From CAYPGJ01 sp050174775 (GTDB taxonomy: Bacteria; Planctomycetota; Phycisphaerae; Phycisphaerales; UBA1924), in NCBI GenBank assembly GCA_050174775.1, contig JBFXJP010000005.1, forward strand, positions 124,001 through 188,000: 64,000 bases of DNA, given 5' to 3'. The position numbers were made by a program, and so were the translations under genes. The notes under the pieces are model-generated. The model was not told the origin of the DNA. It ran no database searches and saw only the letters and a list, made by a program, of their open reading frames with translations. Below, piece after piece: positions 46,480 through 55,791 of the stretch (positions are counted from its first letter, which is position 1; each line of letters starts with the position of its first letter).

Positions 46480-47511
46480 TTATTGGGGGGACGAGTCGTT
46501 GAGGACCGGGGGAGGTGTGAATTCTTCGCGCGGCGGGGGCTGGTTGTAGGAGTATCCGGAGTTGGGGTTGTCCTTGTCGTAGGCGAAGGCTTCGCGGTTG
46601 TTGAGGAAATCGCGGAGGTAGCGGGCTGGGATGGCGAAGCCGAGGCCTTCGCCGAAGGGGATCTTCATGTTGCAGACGCCGATGACTTCGCCGCGGTCGT
46701 TGAAGAGGGGACCGCCGGAGTTTCCGGGGTTGATCTGCGCGGTGGTCTGGATGTAGGTGACGCCTTCGAAGTTTCGGAGGGTGGTGGCGATGACGCCGCG
46801 TGAGAGTGTGCGTTCGAGGCCGAGGGGCGCGCCGATGGCGAAGACGTTCTCGCCGACGGCGAGGGCGTCGTCTGCGGAGACGTAGACGGTGTGGAAGGGC
46901 TTCTTGTTGGGGTGTTCGAGTTTGAGGAGGGCGAGGTCGAGGTGGTTGTTCACGGCGAGGATTCGGGCGTCGTCGATGACGAGTCGCTGGAAGTCGGCCT
47001 GTCCCTTCTGGAAGACGGTGCACTTGACGCGTGTTTCGCCCTGGATGACGTGGGCGTTGGTGACGGCGTAGCCGTCGGGGTGGATGAGGAAGCCCGAGCC
47101 GAGGCCTGAGGGTGTGGAGATGAGGATGACGGCTTCGCCGAAGCGTTCGGCCTGATCGCGCGCGGAGCGTTCGGGGAGGTTGCGCGCGGAGGAGAAGAGC
47201 TTGTCGGCTGCCGCGGCGGACTGGGGCGCTTCGTCGGGGTTGGCGCGTTCGATGGATTCGATGAGTGAGCGCGGGACCTTGAGGACGTCGAAGGCCATGT
47301 CGAGCCAGACGGTGTCGGAGGTTTCCTTGAGGATGGGTGCTTTGACGACGCGGCCGTCGGTGAAGCGGATGGTGTCGGCGGAGACGGGCGCGGAGGAGGG
47401 TGCGGGCGCGGTGGTTTGTGTGTCGATTGGTGGGGGCGTGTCGGTCTGCGCGAGCGCTGCGGAGAGGAGGAGGGAAGCGGTGAGGAACGGCGCGAGGATG
47501 ATGGACGGCAT
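46480..47511 (-). CDS. Secreted trypsin-fold serine protease without PDZ
   Basis: 343 residues from ATG 47511 (MPSIILAPFLTASLLLSAAL, a signal peptide). Triad: His in AVTNAHVIQ, Asp in NHLDLALLKL, Ser in INPGNSGGPLFND. The domain is HtrA-like but has no PDZ domain, and it carries an N-terminal segment (IRFTDGRVVKAPILKETS) resembling a short SH3-like domain. The C-terminus is Pro-rich. Probably periplasmic protein quality control. Divergent from the FG-GAP gene, with 115 bp between starts. Confidence 0.88.
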   Translation of the reverse strand: MPSIILAPFLTASLLLSAALAQTDTPPPIDTQTTAPAPSSAPVSADTIRFTDGRVVKAPILKETSDTVWLDMAFDVLKVPRSLIESIERANPDEAPQSAAAADKLFSSARNLPERSARDQAERFGEAVILISTPSGLGSGFLIHPDGYAVTNAHVIQGETRVKCTVFQKGQADFQRLVIDDARILAVNNHLDLALLKLEHPNKKPFHTVYVSADDALAVGENVFAIGAPLGLERTLSRGVIATTLRNFEGVTYIQTTAQINPGNSGGPLFNDRGEVIGVCNMKIPFGEGLGFAIPARYLRDFLNNREAFAYDKDNPNSGYSYNQPPPREEFTPPPVLNDSSPQ

Positions 47512-47626
47512 GGTGTTTCCCGGGAAGGGATGGCGGCGCGGTGACGCCGGGTAGAGTATCCGGGCTCGGCTCGGAAGGGCGGGGCGATCAGGGATTTGCA
47601 TCGCGCGCGAGCGCAAGGAGTCGGGC

Positions 47627-49954
47627 ATGCGTGGCACGGTGACGGCGTTGGTGTGTGGGATGTGTGCGGGCGTGTGCTCGGGTCAGAGCGGGGTGAGCCT
47701 TGGGAGGTATTTCGGGTTCGATCCGATGCGGATCGTGGTGGTGGACCCTGGGTGCGGGCCCGTGGTGGTGGCGGACGTGAACGGGGACGGGCTGAACGAC
47801 CTGGTGGTGGTGAACAACCGGAAGAGCCGCATCGAGGCGCACGTGCAGCGCGCGAAGCCGCTCAGTGAGGAGGAGGCCGCGGCGCGGGGGAAGGTGAACG
47901 AGCTGCCGCAGAGCCGGTGGTATGAGCGGCGCGAGATCGGGGTGTCGGCGCGCGTGGGGGGGATCCGCGTGTCGGACATGGACGGGGACGGTGTGGTGGA
48001 CATCGTGTACGCGGGGCAGCCTGGGGAGCTGGTGGTGCTGAAGCAGAGCAAGGAGGGGGAGTTCTCGGTGTTGTCTCGTCGGCGGGTGAACGGGCTCTCG
48101 TCGGGGCGGGACGCGGTGCTGGTGGCGGATGTGGCGGGTGATTCGCGCGCGGAGGTGTTGGCGATTGCGGGGGGGCGTGTGCAGGTGTTCCCGGTGCTGG
48201 GTGGGGGGAGGTTGGGGGAGCCGACGCGGCTTGGAGGGGGGAGCGCGTCGCAGCAGGCCGTGGCGATGTTCGTGGAGGACTACGACGGGAACGGGTTGAC
48301 GGACGTGATGGCGGTGGCGCCGGACGACGCGGCGCCGTTGCGGATGTGGTTGCAGGGGAGTGTGGGTGGGGGGGAGAAGAGGGGGGCGTTGGGGCCGGAG
48401 TTGCGGTTTGAGATGCCGGCGTTGCGCGAGGCGGATTCGATCCGTGTGGGTGGGCGCGAGGCTGCCATGGTGGGGGTGATCGAGCGCGCGAGCCGCAGGA
48501 TGGTGTTGCTGGATCTGGTGGAGGAGAGCATCGAGAAGGCGGGGACGTCGGGTGGCGAGCGGGAGGCGCAGGCCGAGGTGACTGCGTTTGAGGATGAGGA
48601 GACGAAGGATCGCGCGGTGGTGGTGGCGGACGTGGACGGGGATGGGCGGGCGGACGTGCTTGCGGGGGATGTGAAGGGGAACGCGTTGGTGCTGCATCGG
48701 CAGCGCGCGGGGATCGGGCTTGGTCGGGGCGAGCGGTTCAGTTCGCTGAAGGCGCCGAAGGCTCTGGCGGTGGGTGCGTGGGACTCGAGCGCGAACAAGG
48801 TGTTCGTGCTGAGTGAGGAAGAGAAGGCGGTGGGGATCGCCACGTACGAGGATGGTCGGCTGGGTTTCCCGCAGCCGGTGACGTTGTCGACGTCGGGGGC
48901 GTCGCCGGTGGCGATCGGCCACATGACGCTCACGGATGGGCCGGCGTTAGCGGTGGTGGTGCAGAACCGGCGCGATCACACGCTGGAGGTGCATCGTCCG
49001 GGTGGTGGTGAGGTGAAGACGGTGGCGCTGGAGGGGGTGAATCGCCCGCCCAGGTCGATGCTGAGCGCGGACATCGACCATGACGGCTGGACGGACCTGA
49101 TGCTGTTCACGCCGGGCGAGCCGATGGTGATGGTGCGGGGCGTGGATTCGCCGGAGGGGGCGAAGGTGCTGATTGATAAGACGATGCCGCAGTTCGGGCT
49201 GGTGCAGAGCGCGGGTCCGGACAACACGGCGTTGTTCGACGCGGACGGGGATGGGGAAGCGGAGTTGTTGATCGCGGACAAGAACTTCGTGCGTGCCGCG
49301 GCGTTCGATGCGACGAACGGGTGGCGTGTGATCACGCAGGTGACGGAGGCGGACCCGTCGACGCAGTTCGTGGGGCTCGCGGTGCTTGCGGACGGGGGGA
49401 CGGCGCGGATCGTGGCGTCGGACAAGGGGAGCAAGCGGCTCGTGATGATGGAGCGGGACAAGGACGGGGCGTGGGAGATCGTGGACCGGGTGCGTCTGAC
49501 GGGGTTCGATCCGAAGGCGATCTATGCGGGGGCGTTTGCGGGCGACGGGCGCGCGGGGCTGCTGTGTCTGTCGGATGAGGCGTTCGGTGTGGTGCGTCTG
49601 TCGGGGACGCGTCGGGCGCTTAAGGAGTTCGAGAGCTGGCGGTCGGACGATGAGAATCGTCTGGAGCACGAGATGATCGTGGGTGACGTGAACGGGGACG
49701 GGTTCACGGACATCGCGGTGCTGGACGCGCGCGAGCAGATGTGCCAGGTGTTCACGCTGAGCGCGACGCGGAAGCTGCACATGGCGACGGAGTTCGAGGT
49801 GTTCGAGTCGAGGCTGTTCCAGGGGGGCGAGCCCCGGGAGTATGAGCCGAGCATGGGCGCGATCGAGGACGTGACGGGCGACGGCGCGGCGGACCTTGTG
49901 CTGCTGGCGCACGACCGGGTGCTGATCTATCCGCAGATGACGACGAAGAAGTGA
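47627..49954 (+). CDS. Secreted FG-GAP/VCBS repeat protein
   Basis: 775 residues. Signal peptide ALVCGMCAGVCSGQSG. At least eight calcium-binding repeats of the integrin-like beta-propeller: VVADVNGDGLNDLVVV, VSDMDGDGVVDIVYAG, FVEDYDGNGLTDVMAV, VVADVDGDGRADVLAG, LSADIDHDGWTDLMLF, LFDADGDGEAELLIAD, IVGDVNGDGFTDIAVL and IEDVTGDGAADLVLL. It probably folds as one or two seven-bladed propellers. Such proteins bind ligands or surfaces outside the cell. No attached enzyme domain. Confidence 0.87.
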   Translation: MRGTVTALVCGMCAGVCSGQSGVSLGRYFGFDPMRIVVVDPGCGPVVVADVNGDGLNDLVVVNNRKSRIEAHVQRAKPLSEEEAAARGKVNELPQSRWYERREIGVSARVGGIRVSDMDGDGVVDIVYAGQPGELVVLKQSKEGEFSVLSRRRVNGLSSGRDAVLVADVAGDSRAEVLAIAGGRVQVFPVLGGGRLGEPTRLGGGSASQQAVAMFVEDYDGNGLTDVMAVAPDDAAPLRMWLQGSVGGGEKRGALGPELRFEMPALREADSIRVGGREAAMVGVIERASRRMVLLDLVEESIEKAGTSGGEREAQAEVTAFEDEETKDRAVVVADVDGDGRADVLAGDVKGNALVLHRQRAGIGLGRGERFSSLKAPKALAVGAWDSSANKVFVLSEEEKAVGIATYEDGRLGFPQPVTLSTSGASPVAIGHMTLTDGPALAVVVQNRRDHTLEVHRPGGGEVKTVALEGVNRPPRSMLSADIDHDGWTDLMLFTPGEPMVMVRGVDSPEGAKVLIDKTMPQFGLVQSAGPDNTALFDADGDGEAELLIADKNFVRAAAFDATNGWRVITQVTEADPSTQFVGLAVLADGGTARIVASDKGSKRLVMMERDKDGAWEIVDRVRLTGFDPKAIYAGAFAGDGRAGLLCLSDEAFGVVRLSGTRRALKEFESWRSDDENRLEHEMIVGDVNGDGFTDIAVLDAREQMCQVFTLSATRKLHMATEFEVFESRLFQGGEPREYEPSMGAIEDVTGDGAADLVLLAHDRVLIYPQMTTKK

Positions 49955-49975
49955 GAGGGGGCTGGTCGAGGGATA

Positions 49976-51334
49976 TCAGCGGGCGCGGATGGGGCGGCGT
50001 TCGACGGTGGTGACGCCTGGCCTGGGCTCGGTGGGTGGGGATGACTCGGGCGTGGGCGCGACGGCGCGGACGTGGTCGAGCCGTTGCCGGAGGTTGTCGA
50101 GCACGTTCATGTAGTTGATGTAGGAGTCGTAGGGGGAGTCGTAGGGGTTGAAGTACTTGTGGACGTCGCCGTCGGCGAAGTACTTGGTGCACATGTAATA
50201 GAAGTGGTCGGAGGTGGTGAGCTTGCGCCAGTCGGCCAGGAGGTAGCGGGCTTCTTCGCGGGTGTGCTCGTCGGGGGAGCGCATCGCGGCGGCCGCGGCT
50301 GCTTTGAGGGGGGCTTCGAGTGAGAAGCACTCTTTGAGGGCGGACTGCTGCATGGCGTTGCCGAGCCATGCGGAGAGGTCGCGCTCGGTGTCGGCCCATG
50401 AGGTGAGGTTGGGGGCGTCGTATTCGCCGACGGGGTCGAAGTGCTCGAGGACTTCGGAGGGCGTGGCGAAGTGGTTCTGGCCGGGGTTGACGTCGAAGAT
50501 CTTTTCGGGGAGGGCGTTCAAGAAGGGGAAGATGCCGGTCTCGGCCCACTGGTGCTCGCCGAAGGTTTCGTAGTCCATGAAGAGGTTGCAGAGGTAACCG
50601 TCGCCGTTGATGTTGTTCACCCAGTGGGCGAACTTCTCGGCGGTGAGGGGCCATTCGGACCAGCCTCGGTTGGAGAAGCGGAAGGCGACGTCGTCGGAGA
50701 GGCGGTAGTGCTTGAGGAGGAGGGAGAAGGGCTTGTTGTGGCGCGCGGTGACGGGGGGGAAGGGCGGGCGGTAGAGGTAGGTGGGTTTGCGGTAGGCGAG
50801 GAGCCAGTCGACGCCTTCGCAGATGGCGCCCTTGAAGCGGGGCTTTCCGTCGGGGTCTTGCCAGTCGGCGAGGTAGCGGGCGAGGTCGTTGGAGTAGATG
50901 AGCTCGGTGTTTCGGAAGACGGTGGGGGTCTGGCCGAAGAGATCGCGGATGCGCTGAGTGTGGAGGTTGACCTGCTCGCGGAACTCATCGCGCGAGTAGA
51001 GAAAGGAGAGGGAGTGGTGGTAGGTCTCGGCGAGGAACTCGCAGCAGCCGGTGTCGGCGAGGGCCTTGAAGGTGTCGAGGACGTCGGGGGCCCATGCTTC
51101 GAGCTGGTCGAGGCAGACGCCGGTGATGGCGTAGGAGACGCGGAAGCGGCCTTCGTGTCGCTTGACGAGGTCGAGGATGAGTTGCGTGGCGGGGCGGTAG
51201 CACTTGTGGGCTACTTTGCGGAGGATCTCGGCGTTGTTGGCGTCGTGGAAGTAGAAGGGGTCTTCATCGAAGACGGTGTACTTGCGGAGTCGGTAGGGCT
51301 GGTGGACCTGGAAATAGAAGACGACCGTGGCCAT
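49976..51334 (-). CDS. Glycoside hydrolase family 57 (alpha-amylase-like)
   Basis: 452 residues, no signal peptide, so cytosolic. GH57 marks: the N-terminal H11-Q-P (FQVHQPYRLRKY), CEFLAETYHHSLSFL, the nucleophile region AICEGVDWLLAYR and the acid region MDYETFGEHQW. The family retains configuration and covers 4-alpha-glucanotransferase, amylopullulanase and branching enzyme; the subtype cannot be told by eye. It probably acts on glycogen or maltodextrin. The C-terminal 35 residues are unconserved. Convergent with the FG-GAP gene. Confidence 0.9.
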   Translation of the reverse strand: MATVVFYFQVHQPYRLRKYTVFDEDPFYFHDANNAEILRKVAHKCYRPATQLILDLVKRHEGRFRVSYAITGVCLDQLEAWAPDVLDTFKALADTGCCEFLAETYHHSLSFLYSRDEFREQVNLHTQRIRDLFGQTPTVFRNTELIYSNDLARYLADWQDPDGKPRFKGAICEGVDWLLAYRKPTYLYRPPFPPVTARHNKPFSLLLKHYRLSDDVAFRFSNRGWSEWPLTAEKFAHWVNNINGDGYLCNLFMDYETFGEHQWAETGIFPFLNALPEKIFDVNPGQNHFATPSEVLEHFDPVGEYDAPNLTSWADTERDLSAWLGNAMQQSALKECFSLEAPLKAAAAAAMRSPDEHTREEARYLLADWRKLTTSDHFYYMCTKYFADGDVHKYFNPYDSPYDSYINYMNVLDNLRQRLDHVRAVAPTPESSPPTEPRPGVTTVERRPIRAR

Positions 51335-51427
51335 ATGGGGATTGTTCCGTGTTTTGGTGGCTGGACAAGGGGGGAGGCGCGGGAAGGGGGGAGAAGTGGT
51401 GATTATCGGCGGATGCGCGGGTGAGAG

Positions 51428-52828
51428 TTAGATGATGAAGAAGAGGCAGAGCGCGCACCAGAGGAGAGCGAAGAGCATGGCGATGGCGGTGTAGCCGACG
51501 ATGTCGCGTGCGCGTGCGCGGGTGATGGCGAGGAGGGGGAGTGCCCAGAAGGGCTGGATCATGTTGGTGAGTTGATCGCCGTAGGCGACGCAGAGGACGA
51601 GACGGCCGGGGTCGGCGCCGGCGTCGAGCGCGGCCTGGATGGCGATGGGGCCTTGGACGGCCCATTGGCCTCCGCCGGAGGGGACGAAGAGGTTGACGAT
51701 TGCGGCGGAGAGGAGGATGAGGACGCGGAGGGCTGGGGGGTTGGAGTTGGAGAGGGAGACGAACTCGTTGGAGAGGAGGGTGATGAGGCCGGAGAATTTA
51801 AGCATGGCGATGATGCCGGCGTAGAGGGGGAATTGGACGAGGATGGCGGCGCAGCCGCGCGCGGCGTCGTCGACGGCTGCGGCGTATCGGGAGGTGGAGG
51901 TGTGAAGGGCGAGGCCGAGGGTGAGGAGGGTGAGGTTGACGGTGTTGAGGTCGAGGGCGTTCCAGCCTTTGGCGCGGAACTGGGAGAGGAGGAAGAAGGA
52001 CATGGGGATGACGAGGAGGAGGGGGATGAGTGGGGAGTGTTCGAGGAAGTGGGGGAGTCGGCCGGGCTTGTCGGTGGGGTCGAGGGGGAGTGGGGGTGGA
52101 GGAGGGGGAGGTTCGGGGAGGGGTGAGTTGGGTGGGGTGTTGCGCGGGCAGAGGAGGGAGAGGAGGAGGGGTGTGAAGAGGAGGAGGCCGCCGGAGATGA
52201 GGAGGTTGGTGGGGGTGAGGAGTGTTTGGGAGATGGGGATGGGTCCGCCGACGCGGGCGTAGAGGGTGGGGCCGAGGAGTTTGGAGAGGGCGTCGGGGTC
52301 TGCAGCTGCGAGTGGAGCGGAGCCGGAGAAGCCGCCGTGCCAGCACATGAGGCCGAGGTATCCGGCGGCTGGGAGGAGGCCTTGGGGGACGTGGCAGTGT
52401 GGGTGTCCGGAGGCGGCGCGGCGCGCGAGTGCGGCTTGCATGTTGCGTGCGAGGACGGCGCCGACGATGAGGCCGAGGCCCCAGTTGAGGAGCGCGAAGG
52501 CGATGGCGGTGGTGGCGGTGAGCCAGACGGCTTGTCGCGCGGTGCTCGGGATGTTGACGAGGGATTGGAGGAGGAAGGAGACGGGCTTGGTGGAGGCGAG
52601 GGCGTGGCCCAGGACGAGGATGAGGCACATCTGCATGGCGAATGCGAGGAGGTCCCAGAGGCCGGACTGCCATGCGTTGACGAGGGCTGAGGCGTTGGGG
52701 GCGGTGACGCCCATGTGTGCCCAGGCGAGGAAGAAGGTGAGTGCGGAGAGGAGGATGGCGAGGACGAAGGGGTCGGGGGCGGTGGCGCGGAAGACGGAGG
52801 CGATGCGGGCACCGAGTCGGGGGAGCAT
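51428..52828 (-). CDS. Short-chain fatty acid transporter, AtoE family
   Basis: 466 residues, polytopic membrane protein with about 11-12 helices. AtoE signatures: TAPDPFVLAILLSALTFFLA, WGLGLIVGAVLARNMQ and NLFVPSGGGQWAVQGPI. The Pro-rich loop LPEPPPPPPPLPLDP is a local oddity between helices. The family imports acetoacetate or short-chain fatty acids. It starts about 45 bp from the divergent plsY start, so their promoters overlap. Confidence 0.92.
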   Translation of the reverse strand: MLPRLGARIASVFRATAPDPFVLAILLSALTFFLAWAHMGVTAPNASALVNAWQSGLWDLLAFAMQMCLILVLGHALASTKPVSFLLQSLVNIPSTARQAVWLTATTAIAFALLNWGLGLIVGAVLARNMQAALARRAASGHPHCHVPQGLLPAAGYLGLMCWHGGFSGSAPLAAADPDALSKLLGPTLYARVGGPIPISQTLLTPTNLLISGGLLLFTPLLLSLLCPRNTPPNSPLPEPPPPPPPLPLDPTDKPGRLPHFLEHSPLIPLLLVIPMSFFLLSQFRAKGWNALDLNTVNLTLLTLGLALHTSTSRYAAAVDDAARGCAAILVQFPLYAGIIAMLKFSGLITLLSNEFVSLSNSNPPALRVLILLSAAIVNLFVPSGGGQWAVQGPIAIQAALDAGADPGRLVLCVAYGDQLTNMIQPFWALPLLAITRARARDIVGYTAIAMLFALLWCALCLFFII

Positions 52829-52872
52829 GGGAACAAGGTACGGGATGGTGGCGTGGAGGTAGATTTGCGCGG

Positions 52873-53577
52873 ATGAGCGGGCTCGGGCTGTGGGTGATGG
52901 GTTTGGCGGGTGCGTTTTTGTCGGGGTCGATCCCGTTCGGGCTGTTGATCGGGTTAGCGCGCGGCGTGGATGTGCGCGAGCACGGGTCGAGGAACATCGG
53001 CGCGACGAACGTGACGCGCGTGGTGGGTCGGCGGGCGGGGTATCTGTGCTTTGCGCTCGACGTGCTGAAGGGCGCGCTGCCTGTGGTGGTGTATGGCTGG
53101 CTGGCTGGGTTTGCGGGGAGGGGTGTGACGAGCGCGGGTGAGGCGGGGATGTGGATGTGTGTAGTGTGCGGCGCAGCGTTCGGGCACATGTTCACGCCTT
53201 GGGCGCGGTTCAAGGGCGGGAAGGGTGTTGCGACTGGGCTTGGCGCCGCGTTGGGCGTGTGGCCGGCGTTGACGTTGCCGGCGTTGGGCGCGTTGTTGAT
53301 CTGGATCGTGGTGGTGCGCACGACGCGGTACGTGAGCGTTGCATCGGTGACGGCGGCCGGGTTGATGCCGCTGCTGGTTCTCGGACTGGGAGCGTCGGGC
53401 GCGACGGTGGAGGCGGAGGGGGTGGGGGCGCGGCTGGGGGCGGTGTGGGTGTATGCGTTGTTCGCGGGGCTGTTGGGCGGGCTGGTGATCTGGAAGCACC
53501 GGGGGAACATTGCGCGGCTGCGGGCGGGGACAGAGCGGAGGATCGGGGAGCGGGTGGAGGTGGTGGAGGGGCGATAA
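52873..53577 (+). CDS. plsY: Acyl-phosphate:glycerol-3-phosphate acyltransferase
   Basis: 234 residues from ATG 52873. An integral membrane enzyme that acylates glycerol-3-phosphate with acyl-phosphate, the first step of phospholipid synthesis. The three PlsY motifs are present: GSIPFGLLIG, HGSRNIGATNVTRVVG and RFKGGKGVATGLG, in a five- to seven-helix frame. Length is slightly above the usual ~200 because of a loop near ATVEAEGVGA and a C-terminal tail. Confidence 0.94.
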   Translation: MSGLGLWVMGLAGAFLSGSIPFGLLIGLARGVDVREHGSRNIGATNVTRVVGRRAGYLCFALDVLKGALPVVVYGWLAGFAGRGVTSAGEAGMWMCVVCGAAFGHMFTPWARFKGGKGVATGLGAALGVWPALTLPALGALLIWIVVVRTTRYVSVASVTAAGLMPLLVLGLGASGATVEAEGVGARLGAVWVYALFAGLLGGLVIWKHRGNIARLRAGTERRIGERVEVVEGR

Positions 53578-53712
53578 CGGTGGGGGAGGGGGAAGCGAGG
53601 CAAAGCGCAAGGGTTGCGCGGGGGATCGGAAAAGTCGCTGATCGCTGTGGGTGATGTGTGCGTGGCGGAGCGCCGATGTCGCGTTGGTCACGTATGCGGA
53701 GGAGTTGCGCGT

Positions 53713-53970
53713 ATGCAGCGATTGAAGTTTCGAGGCGTGGAACAGGACGAGGGGTACCCGGAGGGCGTTTACGCGTTTCCGGGGTCGATCCGGGACATTC
53801 TGTCGCGGCCCGATCCCCGGAAGATGAGCCCTGACGAGCTGGCCTCATCGATGGAGGAGACCTTGCAGCGCATGGAGGCGAGCCTGGACCTGCTGCGGCA
53901 GGAGTCGGGCGCGTACCCCATGTCGGAGTACGGACGGGGGGATGACGACGGCCCGCCGCGCGCGGCGTGA
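53713..53970 (+). CDS. Small uncharacterised protein
   Basis: 85 residues from ATG 53713, behind GCGGAGGAG. Ordered N-terminal part with FPGSIRDILSRPDP, then a helix with coiled-coil pattern (DELASSMEETLQRMEASLDL) and an acidic, Gly/Pro-rich end. No family recognised. The good ribosome site and compact ordered segments support a real gene. It lies downstream of plsY on the same strand after 135 bp. Confidence 0.68.
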   Translation: MQRLKFRGVEQDEGYPEGVYAFPGSIRDILSRPDPRKMSPDELASSMEETLQRMEASLDLLRQESGAYPMSEYGRGDDDGPPRAA

Positions 53971-54063
53971 CGGGCGCGCTGTGCGGGCGTGTCTCGCGCG
54001 GCGTGGCTGGGTGATTGTGATTCCTGACGGCGGCGCTTGTGCAACAGGCGCCGCTGCTTTTCA

Positions 54064-55206
54064 ATGGCGGGGATGAGCGGTACGCGTTCGAGGTCGGAGG
54101 TGTGCGCGGCGGCGGCGGGGGGGTTGCGCGGGCGGGACGCGGGGGCGTTTCGCGCGGTGGTGGGGTTTGACGGGATGGTGGACACGATCGCGCGCGCGGT
54201 GGATCGGCGGGAGGGGTCCGGGACGTTCACGCCGATGCGCGCGATGGGTGACTTTGCGAAGCGCGTGTCGGACAACGCGGGGACGTCCATCAACATTGAG
54301 TTAGCGGTGGAGCGGGTGAAGGTGGGGGGGAACGGGGCGATCCTTGCGGATGCGCTCGCGTCGATGGGGGCGCGGGTGTCGTTTGTCGGGGGGATCGGTG
54401 GCGAGGAGGGGGTGCACGAGGTGTTCCGGGAGTTCGCGGAGCGGTGCGCGTCGGTGCATGCGACGTCGGCGCCGGGGTTCACGGACGCCGTGGAGTTCGG
54501 TGACGGGAAGGTGATGCTGGGGAAGACGGCTGCGTTGTCGGAGATCACGTGGGCGCGGGTGGTGGAGGCGTTCGGGGGGTTGGACGGGTTGGTGCGCGCG
54601 CTGCGCGGGGCTGCGTTGCTGGCGCCTGAGTCGTGGACGATGGTGCCGCACATGAACGAGATCTGGGCGGGGCTGTCGCGCGAGGCGTTGTCGCGCGTGC
54701 CTGTGGGGGAGCGTCCCGGGGTGTTCATCGATCTGGCGGACCCGGCGAAGCGGACGGACGAGGAGGTGCGCGGCGCGTTGGGGTTGCTCGAGGAGATGCA
54801 GGGGGTGACGGACGTGGCGCTGGGGTTGAACCTTGCGGAGTCGAGGCGGATCGCGGCCATCGTGGGGGCGAAGAAGCCGGAGGGGATCGAGGAGGCCGCG
54901 GTGGTCGTGCGCGAGGCTGTGGGGCTTTCGTGCGTGGTGGCGCATCGGCGTGAGGGGAGCGCGGCTTCGTGGGGGGACGGGGCAGCACGGTTCGAGGGGG
55001 CGTTCACGAAGCAGCCCAAGATGAGCACGGGGGCCGGGGATCACTTCAACGCGGGCTTTGCGCTGGGGTGGCGGCTCGGGCTCGGGGTGGAGGAGGCGTT
55101 GGCGGTGGGGTCGGCCGTGAGCGGGCTGTATGTGCGCAGCGGCGAATCGCCTTCGATGGAGAAGGTGATCGCGTTTCTGGAGGGGATGCCCGAGCCGGAG
55201 CGCTGA
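54064..55206 (+). CDS. PfkB-family carbohydrate kinase
   Basis: 380 residues from ATG 54064 (ATG 54073 possible; no clear ribosome site for either). Ribokinase-fold landmarks: VVGFDGMVDTIARAVD near the start, VKVGGNGAILADALASMGA, and the ATP/anion-hole motif STGAGDHFNAGFALGW near residue 330. It phosphorylates a sugar or nucleoside; the substrate is not determined. Its stop is 12 bp from the convergent DinB-like gene. Confidence 0.88.
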   Translation: MAGMSGTRSRSEVCAAAAGGLRGRDAGAFRAVVGFDGMVDTIARAVDRREGSGTFTPMRAMGDFAKRVSDNAGTSINIELAVERVKVGGNGAILADALASMGARVSFVGGIGGEEGVHEVFREFAERCASVHATSAPGFTDAVEFGDGKVMLGKTAALSEITWARVVEAFGGLDGLVRALRGAALLAPESWTMVPHMNEIWAGLSREALSRVPVGERPGVFIDLADPAKRTDEEVRGALGLLEEMQGVTDVALGLNLAESRRIAAIVGAKKPEGIEEAAVVVREAVGLSCVVAHRREGSAASWGDGAARFEGAFTKQPKMSTGAGDHFNAGFALGWRLGLGVEEALAVGSAVSGLYVRSGESPSMEKVIAFLEGMPEPER

Positions 55207-55218
55207 GCGCGGGTGTGA

Positions 55219-55722
55219 TTACATCGCGGCGGGGAGGCCCATGATGCGGCGCCAGGCGCTGATCTGGCCCAGGTGCATCATGGAGTGTCCGCCCAGGAGG
55301 AAGTCGAAGCGTGAGCCGACGGTGGCGAAGGACTTCCAGTTGTCGGTGACGGGGGCGTTGAGCGCGGCGTCATCGGCTTCGGCCAGTGCGTTGATGGCCG
55401 CGTCGGTGCGTTCGAAGTAGGTGGAGGTGATGACCTCCATGGCCGGGTAGATGGAGGCGTTGGGGTCGTCGAGGCAGGGCTTTCCGTTCTCGAAGAGCTC
55501 CTTGAACTTGGGATTGGGCTTGGTGAGGTCTTTGCGTCCGAGCATCTCGAGGAGCATGTCGGGGTAGACCGCGAGGTGGCCGTAGACCCAGGCGGGGTGG
55601 TTGGTGTTGATGCCTTTGGGGAGGCGCGCGAAGTCGGCCGGGTTGATGCCCTTGAGGAGGGTTTCGGCGTAGGTGCGCGTGAGTCTTGCGGCGGGGAGGA
55701 TGGCGGCGCTGATGTTGCCCAT
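55219..55722 (-). CDS. DinB-family protein, second copy
   Basis: 167 residues from ATG 55722, selected by AGGAG 8 nt upstream over an earlier ATG at 55767. DinB fold: WVYGHLAVYPDMLLEML and FLLGGHSMMHLGQISAWRR supply the His ligands. It shares only the fold with the protein at 24543 and is not a recent duplicate. Possible metal-dependent thiol transferase or unknown. Confidence 0.83.
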   Translation of the reverse strand: MGNISAAILPAARLTRTYAETLLKGINPADFARLPKGINTNHPAWVYGHLAVYPDMLLEMLGRKDLTKPNPKFKELFENGKPCLDDPNASIYPAMEVITSTYFERTDAAINALAEADDAALNAPVTDNWKSFATVGSRFDFLLGGHSMMHLGQISAWRRIMGLPAAM

Positions 55723-55791
55723 GTCGTCTCGCTCCTGTGGTGTGCTCGGGGAGCGGATGCTAGGCATGGGGTGTGGGGCCTACTGTTGTGC

